Part shown: one piece after another, positions 23,172 through 31,159 of the stretch | How positions within the stretch are numbered: the first letter of the stretch is position 1 | How the letters are laid out: each line of letters begins with the position of its first letter | Source: DASYTH01 sp035712165 | GTDB taxonomy: Bacteria; Actinomycetota; Actinomycetes; Mycobacteriales; Pseudonocardiaceae | DNA: 45,483 bases | NCBI RefSeq assembly: GCF_035712165.1 | Contig: NZ_DASTBH010000432.1 | Coordinates: forward strand, 1-45,483 | Reading direction: 5' to 3' | The notes under the pieces: model-generated | Told to the model about the DNA's origin: nothing | Database searches by the model: none | The model's input: only the letters and a program-made list of their open reading frames with translations | Translations under genes and position numbers: made by a program

Positions 23172-25949
23172 CTACGCGACTCCGGGATCGGAGGTCTGCG
23201 GCCCGGCCGCGGACACGTCGTCGATGCGGTACTTGCGGGCGGCGTCGATGACCGCGGCCTGCTCCACGGCGCCCTGCCGGGCCAGCGCGGCCAGCGCGCC
23301 GACCGCGACCGCCTCGGCGTCCACCAGGAAGTGCCGCCGGGCGGCCGGGCGGGTGTCGGAGAACCCGAACCCGTCCGTACCCAGGCTGACCATGTCGGTC
23401 GGCACCCAGGGCCGGATCAGGTCCGGCACCGCGCGCATCCAGTCCGAGACCGCCACCACCGGGCCCTCGGTGCCGGCCAGCACCGCAGTCACGTACGGCA
23501 CCCGCGGCTCGGCCTCGGGGTGCAGCAGGTTGTGCCGGTCCACCTCGACCGCCTCCCGGCGCAACTCCGACCAGGACGTCGCCGACCAGACGTCGGCCCG
23601 CACCTGCCAGTCGTCGGCCAGCAGTTGCTGCGCCTTGAGGGCCGCGGGCATCGCCACCCCGGAGGTCAGGATCTGCACCACCGGGCCGGGACCGTCGCCG
23701 GCCGGCCGGTACCGGTAGAGCCCGCGCAGCAGACCCTCGACGTCCAGGTCCTCGGGCTCGGCCGGCTGCACGTACGGCTCGTTGTAGACGGTCAGGTAGT
23801 AGTAGATGTCCTCGGCCTGCTCGCCGTACATCCGGCGCAGGCCGTCCCGCACGATGTGCGCGATCTCGAACGACCAGGCCGGGTCGTAGGCGATCACCGC
23901 CGGGTTGGTCGCGGCGAGCAGCAGCGAGTGCCCGTCGGCGTGCTGCAGCCCCTCGCCGGTCAGCGTGGTCCGCCCGGCCGTCGCGCCGAGCAGGAACCCA
24001 CGGGTCATCTGGTCGGCCGCGGCCCACAGGTTGTCGCCGGTGCGCTGGAAGCCGAACATCGAGTAGAAGATGTAGACCGGGATCATCGGCTCGCCGTGCG
24101 TGGCGTAGGAGGACCCGGCCGCGATGAACGACGCGGACGAGCCGGACTCGTTGATCCCCTCGTGCAGGATCTGACCCTGCTCGCTCTCCTGGTAGGACAG
24201 CATCAGCGAGGCGTCCACCGAGGTGTAGAGCTGGCCGAGCGGGTTGTAGATCTTCTGCTTCGGGAACATCGAGTCCATGCCGAACGTGCGCGCCTCGTCC
24301 GGGATGATCGGCACCAGCCGCGAGCCGATCTCCGGGTCCTTGGCCAGGTCCCGGACCAGCCGGACGAACGCCATCGTGGTGGCGACCTCCTGCTTGCCGG
24401 AGCCGCGCCGGATCACGTCGTAGACCTTGTCCCCGGGCAGCACCAACGCCTTGGACTTGCCGCGCCGCTCCGGCACGAACCCGCCGAGCTGGCGGCGCCG
24501 CTCCAGCAGGTACTGGATCTCCGGCGCGTCCGGGCCCGGGTGGTAGTAGGGCGGCAGGTACGGGTCGTTCTCGAGGTCGGCGTCGGAGATCGGGACGCGC
24601 AGCGTGTCCCGGAACAGCTTGAGGTCGCCGAGCGCCATCTTCTTCATCTGGTGCGTGGCGTTGCGGGCCTCGAAGTGCGGGCCGAGGCCGTAACCCTTGA
24701 TGGTCTTGGCAAGGATCACGGTCGGCTGGCCGTGATGCTCGGTGGCCGCCTGGTAGGCCGCGTACACCTTGCGGTAGTCGTGGCCGCCGCGCTTGAGGTT
24801 CCAGATGTCCTGGTCGGTCATGGGCGCGACCAACTCCTTGGTGCGGGGGTCCCGCCCGAAGAAGTGCTCGCGCACGAACGCGCCGTCGTTGGCCTTGTAG
24901 GTCTGGTAGTCGCCGTCCGGGGTGGTGTTCATCAGGTTGACCAGCGCGCCGTCCCGGTCGGCGTGCAGCAGGGCGTCCCACTCCCGGCCCCAGATCACCT
25001 TGATCACGTTCCAGCCTGCGCCGCGGAAGAACGCCTCCAGCTCCTGGATGATCTTGCCGTTGCCCCGGACCGGGCCGTCCAGCCGCTGCAGGTTGCAGTT
25101 GATGACGAAGGTCAGGTTGTCCAGGGCCTCGTTGGCCGCGACGTGGATCAGGCCGCGCGACTCCGGCTCGTCCATCTCGCCGTCGCCGAGGAACGCCCAC
25201 ACGTGCTGGTCGGAGGTGTCCTTGATCCCCCGGTCGCGCAGGTACCGGTTGAACCGTGCCTGGAAGATCGCGTTCATCGGGCCGAGGCCCATGGAGACGG
25301 TCGGGAACTCCCAGAAGTCCGGCATCAGCCGCGGGTGCGGATAGGACGGCAGCCCGCCGCCCGGGCCGGAATGGGACAGCTCCTGCCGGAACCCGTCGAG
25401 CTGGTCGGCCGACAGGCGTCCCTCCAGAAAGGCTCTGGCGTAGATACCGGGCGAAGCATGGCCCTGGATGTAGATCTGGTCGCCCCCGCCCGGGTGATCC
25501 TTGCCCCGGAAGAACCAGTTGAAACCGACCTCGTAGAGCGCGGCGGAGAAGGCGTAGGTGGAGATGTGGCCGCCGACGCCGACCCCCGGACGCTGGGCGC
25601 GGTGCACCGTCATCGCGGCGTTCCACCGGATCCACGCCCGGTACCGGCGCTCCACCTCCTCATCGCCGGGGAACCACGGCTCCCGGTCGGTCGGGATGGT
25701 GTTGACGTAGTCCGTGCTGGTCAGCGCCGGTACGCCGACCCGACTCTCGCGGGCCCGTTCCAGCAGCCGCAGCATCAGGTACCGCGCGCGCTGCTGCCCC
25801 CCGTCCCGCACCACGTGGTCGAAGGACTCCAGCCACTCGGCGGTCTCCTCCGGGTCGATGTCCGGCAGATAGGCGGCGAGACCGTCGCGGATGACCCGCA
25901 CCCGCTCCGGACCGCTGGAACTGCTCTTGGTAGCCAACGGGATCTCCAT
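23172..25949 (-). CDS. aceE: Pyruvate dehydrogenase E1 component, homodimeric type
   Basis: A 925-aa AceE, usual length about 890-930. The ThDP/Mg motif is AFLGDGEMDEPES followed by the asparagine in NLTFVINCNLQRLDGP (about residues 245-285). GHISTYAFSAALYEVGFNWFF-like sequence near 130-150 is typical of homodimeric E1. It decarboxylates pyruvate to supply acetyl groups for acetyl-CoA. ATG 25949 is the first codon of an open frame, and an alternative TTG a few codons later is possible. The next gene in the same direction is fasR, and aceE neighbours Rv2242/fabD in M. tuberculosis too, so the link of pyruvate oxidation to fatty-acid genes is conserved. Confidence 0.96.
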   Translation of the reverse strand: MEIPLATKSSSSGPERVRVIRDGLAAYLPDIDPEETAEWLESFDHVVRDGGQQRARYLMLRLLERARESRVGVPALTSTDYVNTIPTDREPWFPGDEEVERRYRAWIRWNAAMTVHRAQRPGVGVGGHISTYAFSAALYEVGFNWFFRGKDHPGGGDQIYIQGHASPGIYARAFLEGRLSADQLDGFRQELSHSGPGGGLPSYPHPRLMPDFWEFPTVSMGLGPMNAIFQARFNRYLRDRGIKDTSDQHVWAFLGDGEMDEPESRGLIHVAANEALDNLTFVINCNLQRLDGPVRGNGKIIQELEAFFRGAGWNVIKVIWGREWDALLHADRDGALVNLMNTTPDGDYQTYKANDGAFVREHFFGRDPRTKELVAPMTDQDIWNLKRGGHDYRKVYAAYQAATEHHGQPTVILAKTIKGYGLGPHFEARNATHQMKKMALGDLKLFRDTLRVPISDADLENDPYLPPYYHPGPDAPEIQYLLERRRQLGGFVPERRGKSKALVLPGDKVYDVIRRGSGKQEVATTMAFVRLVRDLAKDPEIGSRLVPIIPDEARTFGMDSMFPKQKIYNPLGQLYTSVDASLMLSYQESEQGQILHEGINESGSSASFIAAGSSYATHGEPMIPVYIFYSMFGFQRTGDNLWAAADQMTRGFLLGATAGRTTLTGEGLQHADGHSLLLAATNPAVIAYDPAWSFEIAHIVRDGLRRMYGEQAEDIYYYLTVYNEPYVQPAEPEDLDVEGLLRGLYRYRPAGDGPGPVVQILTSGVAMPAALKAQQLLADDWQVRADVWSATSWSELRREAVEVDRHNLLHPEAEPRVPYVTAVLAGTEGPVVAVSDWMRAVPDLIRPWVPTDMVSLGTDGFGFSDTRPAARRHFLVDAEAVAVGALAALARQGAVEQAAVIDAARKYRIDDVSAAGPQTSDPGVA

Positions 25950-26063
25950 TACCTGGTCTTTCGTCCCACGTTACTGCCCGGGCCGGTACCCCCGCCGGGG
26001 TCGGTCCGGGCACTCGGGTCGCGCGCTGCCCACTATCGTCACCGTGATCGCCGCCGCCGTCAT

Positions 26064-26081
26064 CCCTACCCACCGGTAGGG
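26064..26081. promoter_or_regulatory. Inverted repeat in the aceE / DUF3052 divergent region
   Basis: CCCTACC (26064-26070) and GGTAGGG (26075-26081) form a perfect 7-bp inverted repeat around 4 nt. It is 114 nt upstream of aceE and 126 nt upstream of the DUF3052 gene. The CCTAC/GTAGG words are the same as in the fabD repeat, but in the opposite arrangement. Nothing else notable was seen in the 258-nt gap apart from the AGGAGGAGGAG ribosome site at its right end. Confidence 0.45.
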
Positions 26082-26207
26082 GCACCATCAGCGACCGCGG
26101 CACGAGTTCCGGCGTGTCGGCGGTTGGACGGTTGCGCAGGTGGCCACTACCAGTGTTCGCTGTCGCAAGACCGTTTTTCGCTCAAGGTGTAGGAGGAGGA
26201 GCAGGCC

Positions 26208-26639
26208 GTGGTCGCCGCGGAAGACGCCGGCAAGGTCGGTGTCGCCGAAAGGCTTGGGATCGAACCCAACATGGTTGTCCAGGAGATCGGCTGGGACGAG
26301 GACGTCGACGACGACGTGCGGGCCGCGATCGAAGAGAAGATCGGCGGTGACCTCCTCGACGAGGACGCTGACGACGTCGTCGACGTCGTACTGCTGTGGT
26401 GGCGCGAGGATGACGGCGACCTGGTCGACGCCTTGATGGACGCCATCAGTCCGCTGGCCGACAACGGCGTGATCTGGGTGCTCACTCCGAAGACCGGTCG
26501 CGACGGCCATGTCGAGCCGAGCGAGATCGCCGAGGCGGTCCCGACCGCGGGCCTCGCCCAGACCTCGACCGCCAGTGTGGGTGACGACTGGTCCGCCACC
26601 AGGCTGGTGGCGCCCAAGTCGGCGAAGTCCAAGCGCTGA
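26208..26639 (+). CDS. DUF3052 family protein
   Basis: A 143-aa acidic protein of the actinobacterial DUF3052 family. It contains KVGVAERLGIEPNMVVQEIG and the acidic run DEDVDDDVRAAIEEKIGGDL, then VVLLWWREDDGDLVDALMDA, which I recognise from M. tuberculosis Rv2239c-type proteins. Function is unknown. GTG 26208 is preceded by AGGAGGAGGAG (26191-26201). It sits between aceE and ahpE as in mycobacteria. Confidence 0.88.
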   Translation: MVAAEDAGKVGVAERLGIEPNMVVQEIGWDEDVDDDVRAAIEEKIGGDLLDEDADDVVDVVLLWWREDDGDLVDALMDAISPLADNGVIWVLTPKTGRDGHVEPSEIAEAVPTAGLAQTSTASVGDDWSATRLVAPKSAKSKR

Positions 26640-26705
26640 CCGCCCGATCACCTGGGTGCCCTAGGCTGACCGGAGAACCCGGACGGCAATTCCCAGGAGG
26701 CTCGC

Positions 26706-27170
26706 ATGGCAGTCGAGGTCGGCTCGAAGGCCCCGGACTTCACCCTGAGCGACTACAACAAGCAGCAGGTCACCCTGTCCTCGTTCCAGGGCGACAAGAA
26801 CGTGTTGCTGGTCTTCTATCCGTTCGCGTTCAGCGGCGTCTGCACGGGCGAACTGTGCCAGCTGCGCGACGAGCTGTCCGAGTACAGCGACGCCAACGTG
26901 CAGGTGCTGGGCATCTCGGTCGACTCCCCGTTCGCCCTCAAGGCATGGGCCGACCAGCAGGGCTACAAGTTCCCGCTGCTGGCCGACTTCTGGCCGCACG
27001 GTGCCGTAGCCCAGTCCTACGGCGTGTTCAACGAGAAGGCCGGCCTCGCCAACCGCGGCACGTTCCTGGTCGACAAGACCGGCGTCGTCCGGTTCGCCGA
27101 AGTCAACCAGCCGGGTGAAGCCCGCGACCAGACCGCCTGGAAGAAGGCCATCGCCACCATCACCCCCTGA
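26706..27170 (+). CDS. ahpE: Peroxiredoxin AhpE
   Basis: A 154-aa peroxiredoxin of the AhpE (one-cysteine) group. The peroxidatic cysteine is C46 in YPFAFSGVCTGELCQLRDEL, with the usual threonine next to it (T47). The start VEVGSKAPDFTLSD is typical. C51 lies five residues later and could be a local resolving cysteine, but AhpE is normally reduced by mycothiol/mycoredoxin. An AGGAGG precedes ATG 26706. It detoxifies peroxides in the cytoplasm. Confidence 0.94.
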   Translation: MAVEVGSKAPDFTLSDYNKQQVTLSSFQGDKNVLLVFYPFAFSGVCTGELCQLRDELSEYSDANVQVLGISVDSPFALKAWADQQGYKFPLLADFWPHGAVAQSYGVFNEKAGLANRGTFLVDKTGVVRFAEVNQPGEARDQTAWKKAIATITP

Positions 27171-27176
27171 CCCACA

Positions 27177-27248
27177 GGGCGCATAGCTCAGCGGAAGAGC
27201 ACTCGGTTTACACCCGAGCGGTCGCAGGTTCAAATCCTGCTGCGCCCA
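27177..27248 (+). tRNA. tRNA-Val (anticodon TAC)
   Basis: A complete 72-nt cloverleaf. The acceptor stem GGGCGCA (27177-27183) pairs with TGCGCCC (27241-27247), followed by discriminator A. The D arm has AGCTCAGCGGAAGAGC. The anticodon arm CTCGG/CCGAG holds anticodon TAC at 27209-27211. The T arm is GCAGG-TTCAAAT-CCTGC. No CCA is encoded. Its 3' half is overlapped by the integrase gene on the other strand, marking it as the integration site of a mobile element. Confidence 0.97.
27208..27248. other. Probable attachment core: tRNA 3' half shared with the integrase gene
   Basis: The integrase reading frame ends with TAA at 27210-27208, inside the anticodon, and its last residues (AGFEPATARV) are coded by the tRNA 3' half. 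Elements that use tRNA genes recombine within such 3' halves. I looked for a second copy of the T-arm sequence in the rest of the window and did not find one by eye. Confidence 0.6.
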
Positions 27249-28602
27249 CCGTTTCCGCAGGTAGGACCCCGTTTTCGGGGGTGAGACTCGAACCTTTTTT
27301 GGCCCGAACCGTCGGTTTACCGTCGGAAAACCCCGTGCCCGCGCGCCGCGGATTGATCATCTTCTCCAGGGCTTCGGCGCCGGTGTGGGTCATGGTGGGT
27401 GGGGCGATGTAGTGCTTCTCGGCGACCGCACGGGTGTTGCCGAGTTGCTCGGCGATGTCCTCGGAGCTGCGTCCGGCCTGGCGCATGAGCGTGCCGACGG
27501 TCTTGCGCCACACCCGCGCGGTGACCCACTCGAACCCGGCGGCGTCGAGGGCGGTCCGCAGGCGCTTGTTGCAGTTGGTCTGGTCGAGCCAGCCGCCGCC
27601 CACGGAAGGGAAGAGGGGGCCTTGGCCGGCGGCGGCCTTGCGGCGCAGCCACATCGCCTCCGACCAGTTCGGCACGCGCACCAGGATGCCGGGCCGCTTG
27701 CTCTTGCGGCCAGGTACCCGGCGGATGTCTTTGCCGCTGTCGTCGACGAGGTGGGCGTTGATGTGGACCGCGACGAAGGGCTTGCCGGTGTCGGGATCGG
27801 TGTGGCATTGGACGTCGGTGCCGCTCAGGGCGAGCGTCTCGCCGAGCCGGGTCCCGGTGGACAGGCTCGCCTCGGCCAGGTCGGGCAGGTCGGTCCAGAC
27901 CGCGCCGCGCTTGCCCAGCCGCCGGCCGAGCCGGTCGGTCTCGTCGACCTTCTGCTGGCAGAACTCCTCCAGCCCGCCGAACATGTCCTGGATCTCGTCC
28001 TCGGTCATCGCCGGCACGCCGCTGGTGTCCGCGGTCTCGTCATCGTCGTCGGTGAGATCGTGGCCCCGGGTCAGTGCCTCGATGGAGCGCACCGGGTTGC
28101 TGGTGATGGCACGACGACGGATGGCGAGTTGGCAGATCCCGGAGATGACGGTGCGAGCCTTCTTCGCGCTCTCGTAGCTCATCGTGAGGTTGATGTCTTT
28201 AATCGTCTCGTCGACGACGTCGACCGCCTCCTCGAGCTCACCCATCCGCATGTCGCCGAGGTAGCTCTCGACGGTCTTGAGGATGGACACGTAGGAACGG
28301 CGGGTGTTCGGCGACATGCGCCGCTGGTCGACCTGGTGCTTCACGTTGTCCAAGTAGATCTTGGCGGCATCGGTGAATCGCGTGTCGCGGTTGATCTTTC
28401 CTTTCCTCGCGGTGACCTTGTATTTCGTCAGTTTCTCCTTCAGCGCACGCTTGGCGGCCGCGGCTGATTCACCGCTGGCTGACGGTGTGCTGGTCGCGCC
28501 GTTACGCGCGCGGAACTGACATCGAGCTTCGTACCGCTTCGGGCCAAGGCGCCTGACACGAATGTCACCATGCGTGCCGAGCGGAAGCGGTGGCCTGCTC
28601 AT
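27208..28602 (-). CDS. Tyrosine-recombinase integrase (tRNA-Val-specific)
   Basis: A 464-aa phage-type integrase. The N-terminal arm-binding domain (about 1-65) is followed by a core SAM-like domain (about 75-180) and the catalytic domain (about 200-420). Catalytic residues by alignment from memory are R252 in STGTRLGET, R366 in RVWRKTVGTLM and the nucleophile Y398 in AEKHYIAP. The box-II histidine is replaced by R363, and the usual histidine in LGH is N389 (LGNTRAV); both occur in some actinobacterial integrases. The last ten codons lie in the tRNA gene. ATG 28602 has no strong ribosome site. Confidence 0.92.
   Translation of the reverse strand: MSRPPLPLGTHGDIRVRRLGPKRYEARCQFRARNGATSTPSASGESAAAAKRALKEKLTKYKVTARKGKINRDTRFTDAAKIYLDNVKHQVDQRRMSPNTRRSYVSILKTVESYLGDMRMGELEEAVDVVDETIKDINLTMSYESAKKARTVISGICQLAIRRRAITSNPVRSIEALTRGHDLTDDDDETADTSGVPAMTEDEIQDMFGGLEEFCQQKVDETDRLGRRLGKRGAVWTDLPDLAEASLSTGTRLGETLALSGTDVQCHTDPDTGKPFVAVHINAHLVDDSGKDIRRVPGRKSKRPGILVRVPNWSEAMWLRRKAAAGQGPLFPSVGGGWLDQTNCNKRLRTALDAAGFEWVTARVWRKTVGTLMRQAGRSSEDIAEQLGNTRAVAEKHYIAPPTMTHTGAEALEKMINPRRAGTGFSDGKPTVRAKKGSSLTPENGVLPAETVGAAGFEPATARV
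27267..27280 (+). terminator. Short hairpin after the tRNA
   Basis: CCCCG (27267-27271) and CGGGG (27276-27280) form a 5-bp stem with a TTTT loop, followed 10 nt later by a run of six T (27295-27300). It could end the tRNA transcript. It lies inside the integrase coding region on the opposite strand. Confidence 0.4.
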
Positions 28603-28860
28603 GGCGTCGCGGCGGGCGCGCCGGAGATCGTTGTAAGCAACAATTTGGGTCTCCTAGGTGAAATCGACTCCCGGTGATGTTGTGCGAGAGGGCACACCTC
28701 GCCCATGCCGCGTGCTCGCGAATCCTGCATCCTGCCTCGGCGCATATTCGAGTGACCGCGGGAGCAATGCGGCTTCGGTAGCGGCGAAAGCCGTCTATAC
28801 GGCTGCGGTGGAAAATGTCTTCGACGGCGGAGAATCGGGTTTGGTGGGTAGACCCGACTG

Positions 28861-29094
28861 CTATCTCTGCTGGGACGCCTCGGCGAGAAGTCGTTCGATC
28901 TCTTTGTGCGGTATGCGGAACTCGCCTCCGGCTTTGAAGTGCCCGACCTTCCCCTGGTGCACCATCCGCAATGCCGTCTGATAGTTGACGCCAATCGCGG
29001 CCGCGAATTCGCGAACTGTCCAGGCGAGTCGAGGTACATCTGCCTGGATGTTGCCCTTGGCGCGATTACTCGCTCGCCGGGTTTTCACGGTCAC
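28861..29094 (-). CDS. Excisionase / MerR-type HTH DNA-binding protein
   Basis: A 77-aa protein with one HTH of the excisionase family: WTVREFAAAIGVNYQTALRM, then GKVGHFKAGGEFRIPHKEIERLL. Such proteins bend att DNA and steer the integrase toward excision. GTG 29094 has GGAAGG 8 nt upstream; longer in-frame versions reaching 29193 or 29268 are possible. The 258 nt between it and the integrase hold no gene that I can support. It pairs with the integrase as the directionality factor. Confidence 0.8.
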   Translation of the reverse strand: MTVKTRRASNRAKGNIQADVPRLAWTVREFAAAIGVNYQTALRMVHQGKVGHFKAGGEFRIPHKEIERLLAEASQQR

Positions 29095-29677
29095 CGGTTC
29101 CGCCTTCCCAAGAGTGGTGCGCTTGGGGAGGCGCGCCGTGTCGGTTGGATGCTCACGAACCGCCGGATTGGCGTGGACATCTACTTCGAGCATCCCCGCA
29201 TGGATTGTCGATGCCAACCGACACGCAGAGTGTGGCCGCGTCGCAGGGGGACTCGACTTCACCCACACCGCGTCCGACCTCCGGCATCAGCGCAGTGGCG
29301 CGATTGTGGCGAATTTCGTGCCACATGCTGCTTGGCTACCGCATCGCGCGGACACGTCTTCGGCGGCGCACACGCAACGCGGCAGGATCGGCCGGATGTG
29401 GGCGCGGTTCTGGGGCCCGGCTATGTGGCGGGACGTTCCGGTCAGGCCGGAGCACTCAACGATCGATGGCCGACCGGATCGCCAAAACGCTGAGCGGAAA
29501 GCGGGTCGCCGTCCTGGTACCGGCCCAGGCGCCGGAGTTGGCTGCGGTGATCGCCCGGTTGCGTTGTCTGCTGGCCGCGATGCTGGTCGGTGGGCAGCCG
29601 GTCGGGGTGATCACCGAGTCGCGGTTGCTGCGGGTGGCGCTGGCCCACCGCGGCCGCCGGCCGCGATGAGCAAGTGG
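29095..29677. other. Segment without a supported gene
   Basis: No known protein could be recognised in either strand over these 583 nt. A 67-codon plus-strand frame at 29466-29669 (starts MADRIAKTLSGKRVAVLV) looks like the start of a DJ-1/PfpI-type protein for about 18 residues and then loses resemblance, so it may be a gene scrap. The right end abuts the breakpoint of the decayed GH15 gene. Confidence 0.4.
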
Positions 29678-30238
29678 GTCGAGCTGGAACTGTCGGGAGG
29701 CGGCGTTGCCGACCCGCACCGGGGTTGAGCCGGCGTATCCGGGCAGCCAGGGCAGCTCGAACTCCGGCAGCCGGCGTTCGCCCGGCACGCCGTACATGAT
29801 CGGCATCCGTGCGGGATCACCGGCCACGGCCCGCACCAGCCATTCGCGCCAGGCCGCGGCCTCGCGCTCGTAGCCGGCGTCGAGCAACGCCATGAGGGTG
29901 AAGGTGGCATCGCGGATCCAGCAGAGTAGCGATAGTCCCAGTTGCGCGACCCACCAAGCCGCTCGGGCAGGGAGGTGGTCGCGGCGGCGGCGATGCCGCC
30001 GCTGGGTGCGTACCCGAGCGCCTTGAGGGGTGACCAGCGAGCGCACCACCTGATCCCGGTAGGCACCGGTGTAGCGGCATCGGTCGACCCACCGCTGCCA
30101 CTAGCGCTCGGTGCCCCGCATCGGCACGGCGGCGTCGAGGTCGGCGGGGTCGGGCTGGTGCAGCCCGCGCCAGGCCAGTCGCAGCCCCACCCGGTCACCT
30201 TCGGCCACGGTGAACTCCGCGACGCAGCTGCAGCGCAT
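29678..30238 (-). pseudogene. Decayed GH15 glucoamylase/trehalase-like fragment
   Basis: Pieces of a GH15 protein appear in three frames on the minus strand. In order they are AEFTVAEGDRVGLRLAW (to about 30105), RWVDRCRYTGAYRDQVVRSL, then ALGYAPSGGIAAAATTSLPE and LGGSRNWDYRY, then WIRDATFTLMALLDAGY through MPIMYGVPGERRLPEFELPW to GNAASRQFQLD. A TAG at 30103-30101 follows TER where an aromatic codon is expected. An extra C near 30025-30031 and an extra dinucleotide near 29923-29927 shift the frame. Only about 190 of the family's roughly 600 codons remain, and homology stops at 29678. It is a dead remnant. Confidence 0.85.
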
Positions 30239-30425
30239 TGTCCGGGTTTCGGCCAATGGCTGACCCGTCGTCAATCGAGGCCCACCGGTCACACCCCCGG
30301 CATCCGTCGACTCGAGGCGGTGACCGGTGGGCCTTTCAGCCACACCCGACCGGCCACCCGGCGAGCCGCCCTCAAACGGGTGCCCCGAGCAACCGCGCCC
30401 GGCGATGCCAGCGCGCGGGTGAGGG

Positions 30426-31091
30426 CTACCCGGCAAGCCGGTCGGCCAGTTCGCCGACGGTGGCCACGGTGTGCTCGGGTGGGGTGAAGTAGTCGGGGTA
30501 GCGGGCGTGGGTGCGGTTGAGCCACGCGGTGTGCAGTCCGGCGCGGGCGGCGCCATCGATGTCCCAGGGGTGCACGGCGACCAGCAGCAGGTCGGCCGGC
30601 CGCGTGCCGCACGCGGTCGCGGCGTATTCGTAGGCGGCGCGGGCAGGTTTCCAGGCCGGGGCCTGTTCGACCGACAACAGGTGCTCGAACTCGGCGCGGA
30701 CGCCGGCTCTGGTCAGCAGCTGCTCGGCGATGTCGGCGGCGCCGTTGGTGAGGGTGACCAGGCGCCGGCCGGTGGCGCGCAGGGCGCGCACTCCGTCCGG
30801 GACGTCGGGGTGCACCGGCAGGTGGGTGAACCCGTCCAGGATGTGCGCGACGGCGGTGTCAACCGGCCGGTCCAGCTCCACCCCGGCGAGCACGGTGCGC
30901 AACTGGCCGGCGGCGAGGACGGCGAAGCGTTCCTGGGCTCCGGCGGCGGTCAGCGCGAACCCGTCGCGCAGCAGGGCGGCGAACCACACCTTCGCCAGCA
31001 GACTGGGCGCGCCGACCTGGTTGAACCGGTCGGCCATAGGGGCCATGTCCGACAGCGTCTCATTGACGTCGAAGACGACCACCGACGGCAT
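30426..31091 (-). CDS. Haloacid dehalogenase type II (HAD superfamily)
   Basis: A 221-aa HAD hydrolase of L-2-haloacid dehalogenase length. Motif I is VVFDVNETLSDM with nucleophile D8, motif II is VTLTNGAAD, the motif III lysine lies in AWKPARAAYEYA, and motif IV is VAVHPWDIDGAARAG. The HPWD signature marks the type II dehalogenase group, which hydrolyses 2-haloacids to 2-hydroxyacids, though many members are untested. It stands alone. The group II intron begins 69 nt upstream of its start, so its own promoter region may be disturbed. Confidence 0.88.
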   Translation of the reverse strand: MPSVVVFDVNETLSDMAPMADRFNQVGAPSLLAKVWFAALLRDGFALTAAGAQERFAVLAAGQLRTVLAGVELDRPVDTAVAHILDGFTHLPVHPDVPDGVRALRATGRRLVTLTNGAADIAEQLLTRAGVRAEFEHLLSVEQAPAWKPARAAYEYAATACGTRPADLLLVAVHPWDIDGAARAGLHTAWLNRTHARYPDYFTPPEHTVATVGELADRLAG

Positions 31092-31159
31092 CGCATTCCC
31101 CTTTCCCCGCCTGGCCCGGCATGTTACCCGTCGGTCCGGCCGTGTTAGTACTCCAGCTG

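Noticed and set aside
22524..26192. A 1222-codon plus-strand open frame opposite fasR and aceE
   Set aside because: The true genes are on the minus strand with clear motifs; this frame is a product of high GC third positions.
28599..29039. A 146-codon minus-strand frame between integrase and excisionase
   Set aside because: Ser/Arg/Pro-rich translation, overlaps the excisionase gene in another frame, and has no family resemblance.
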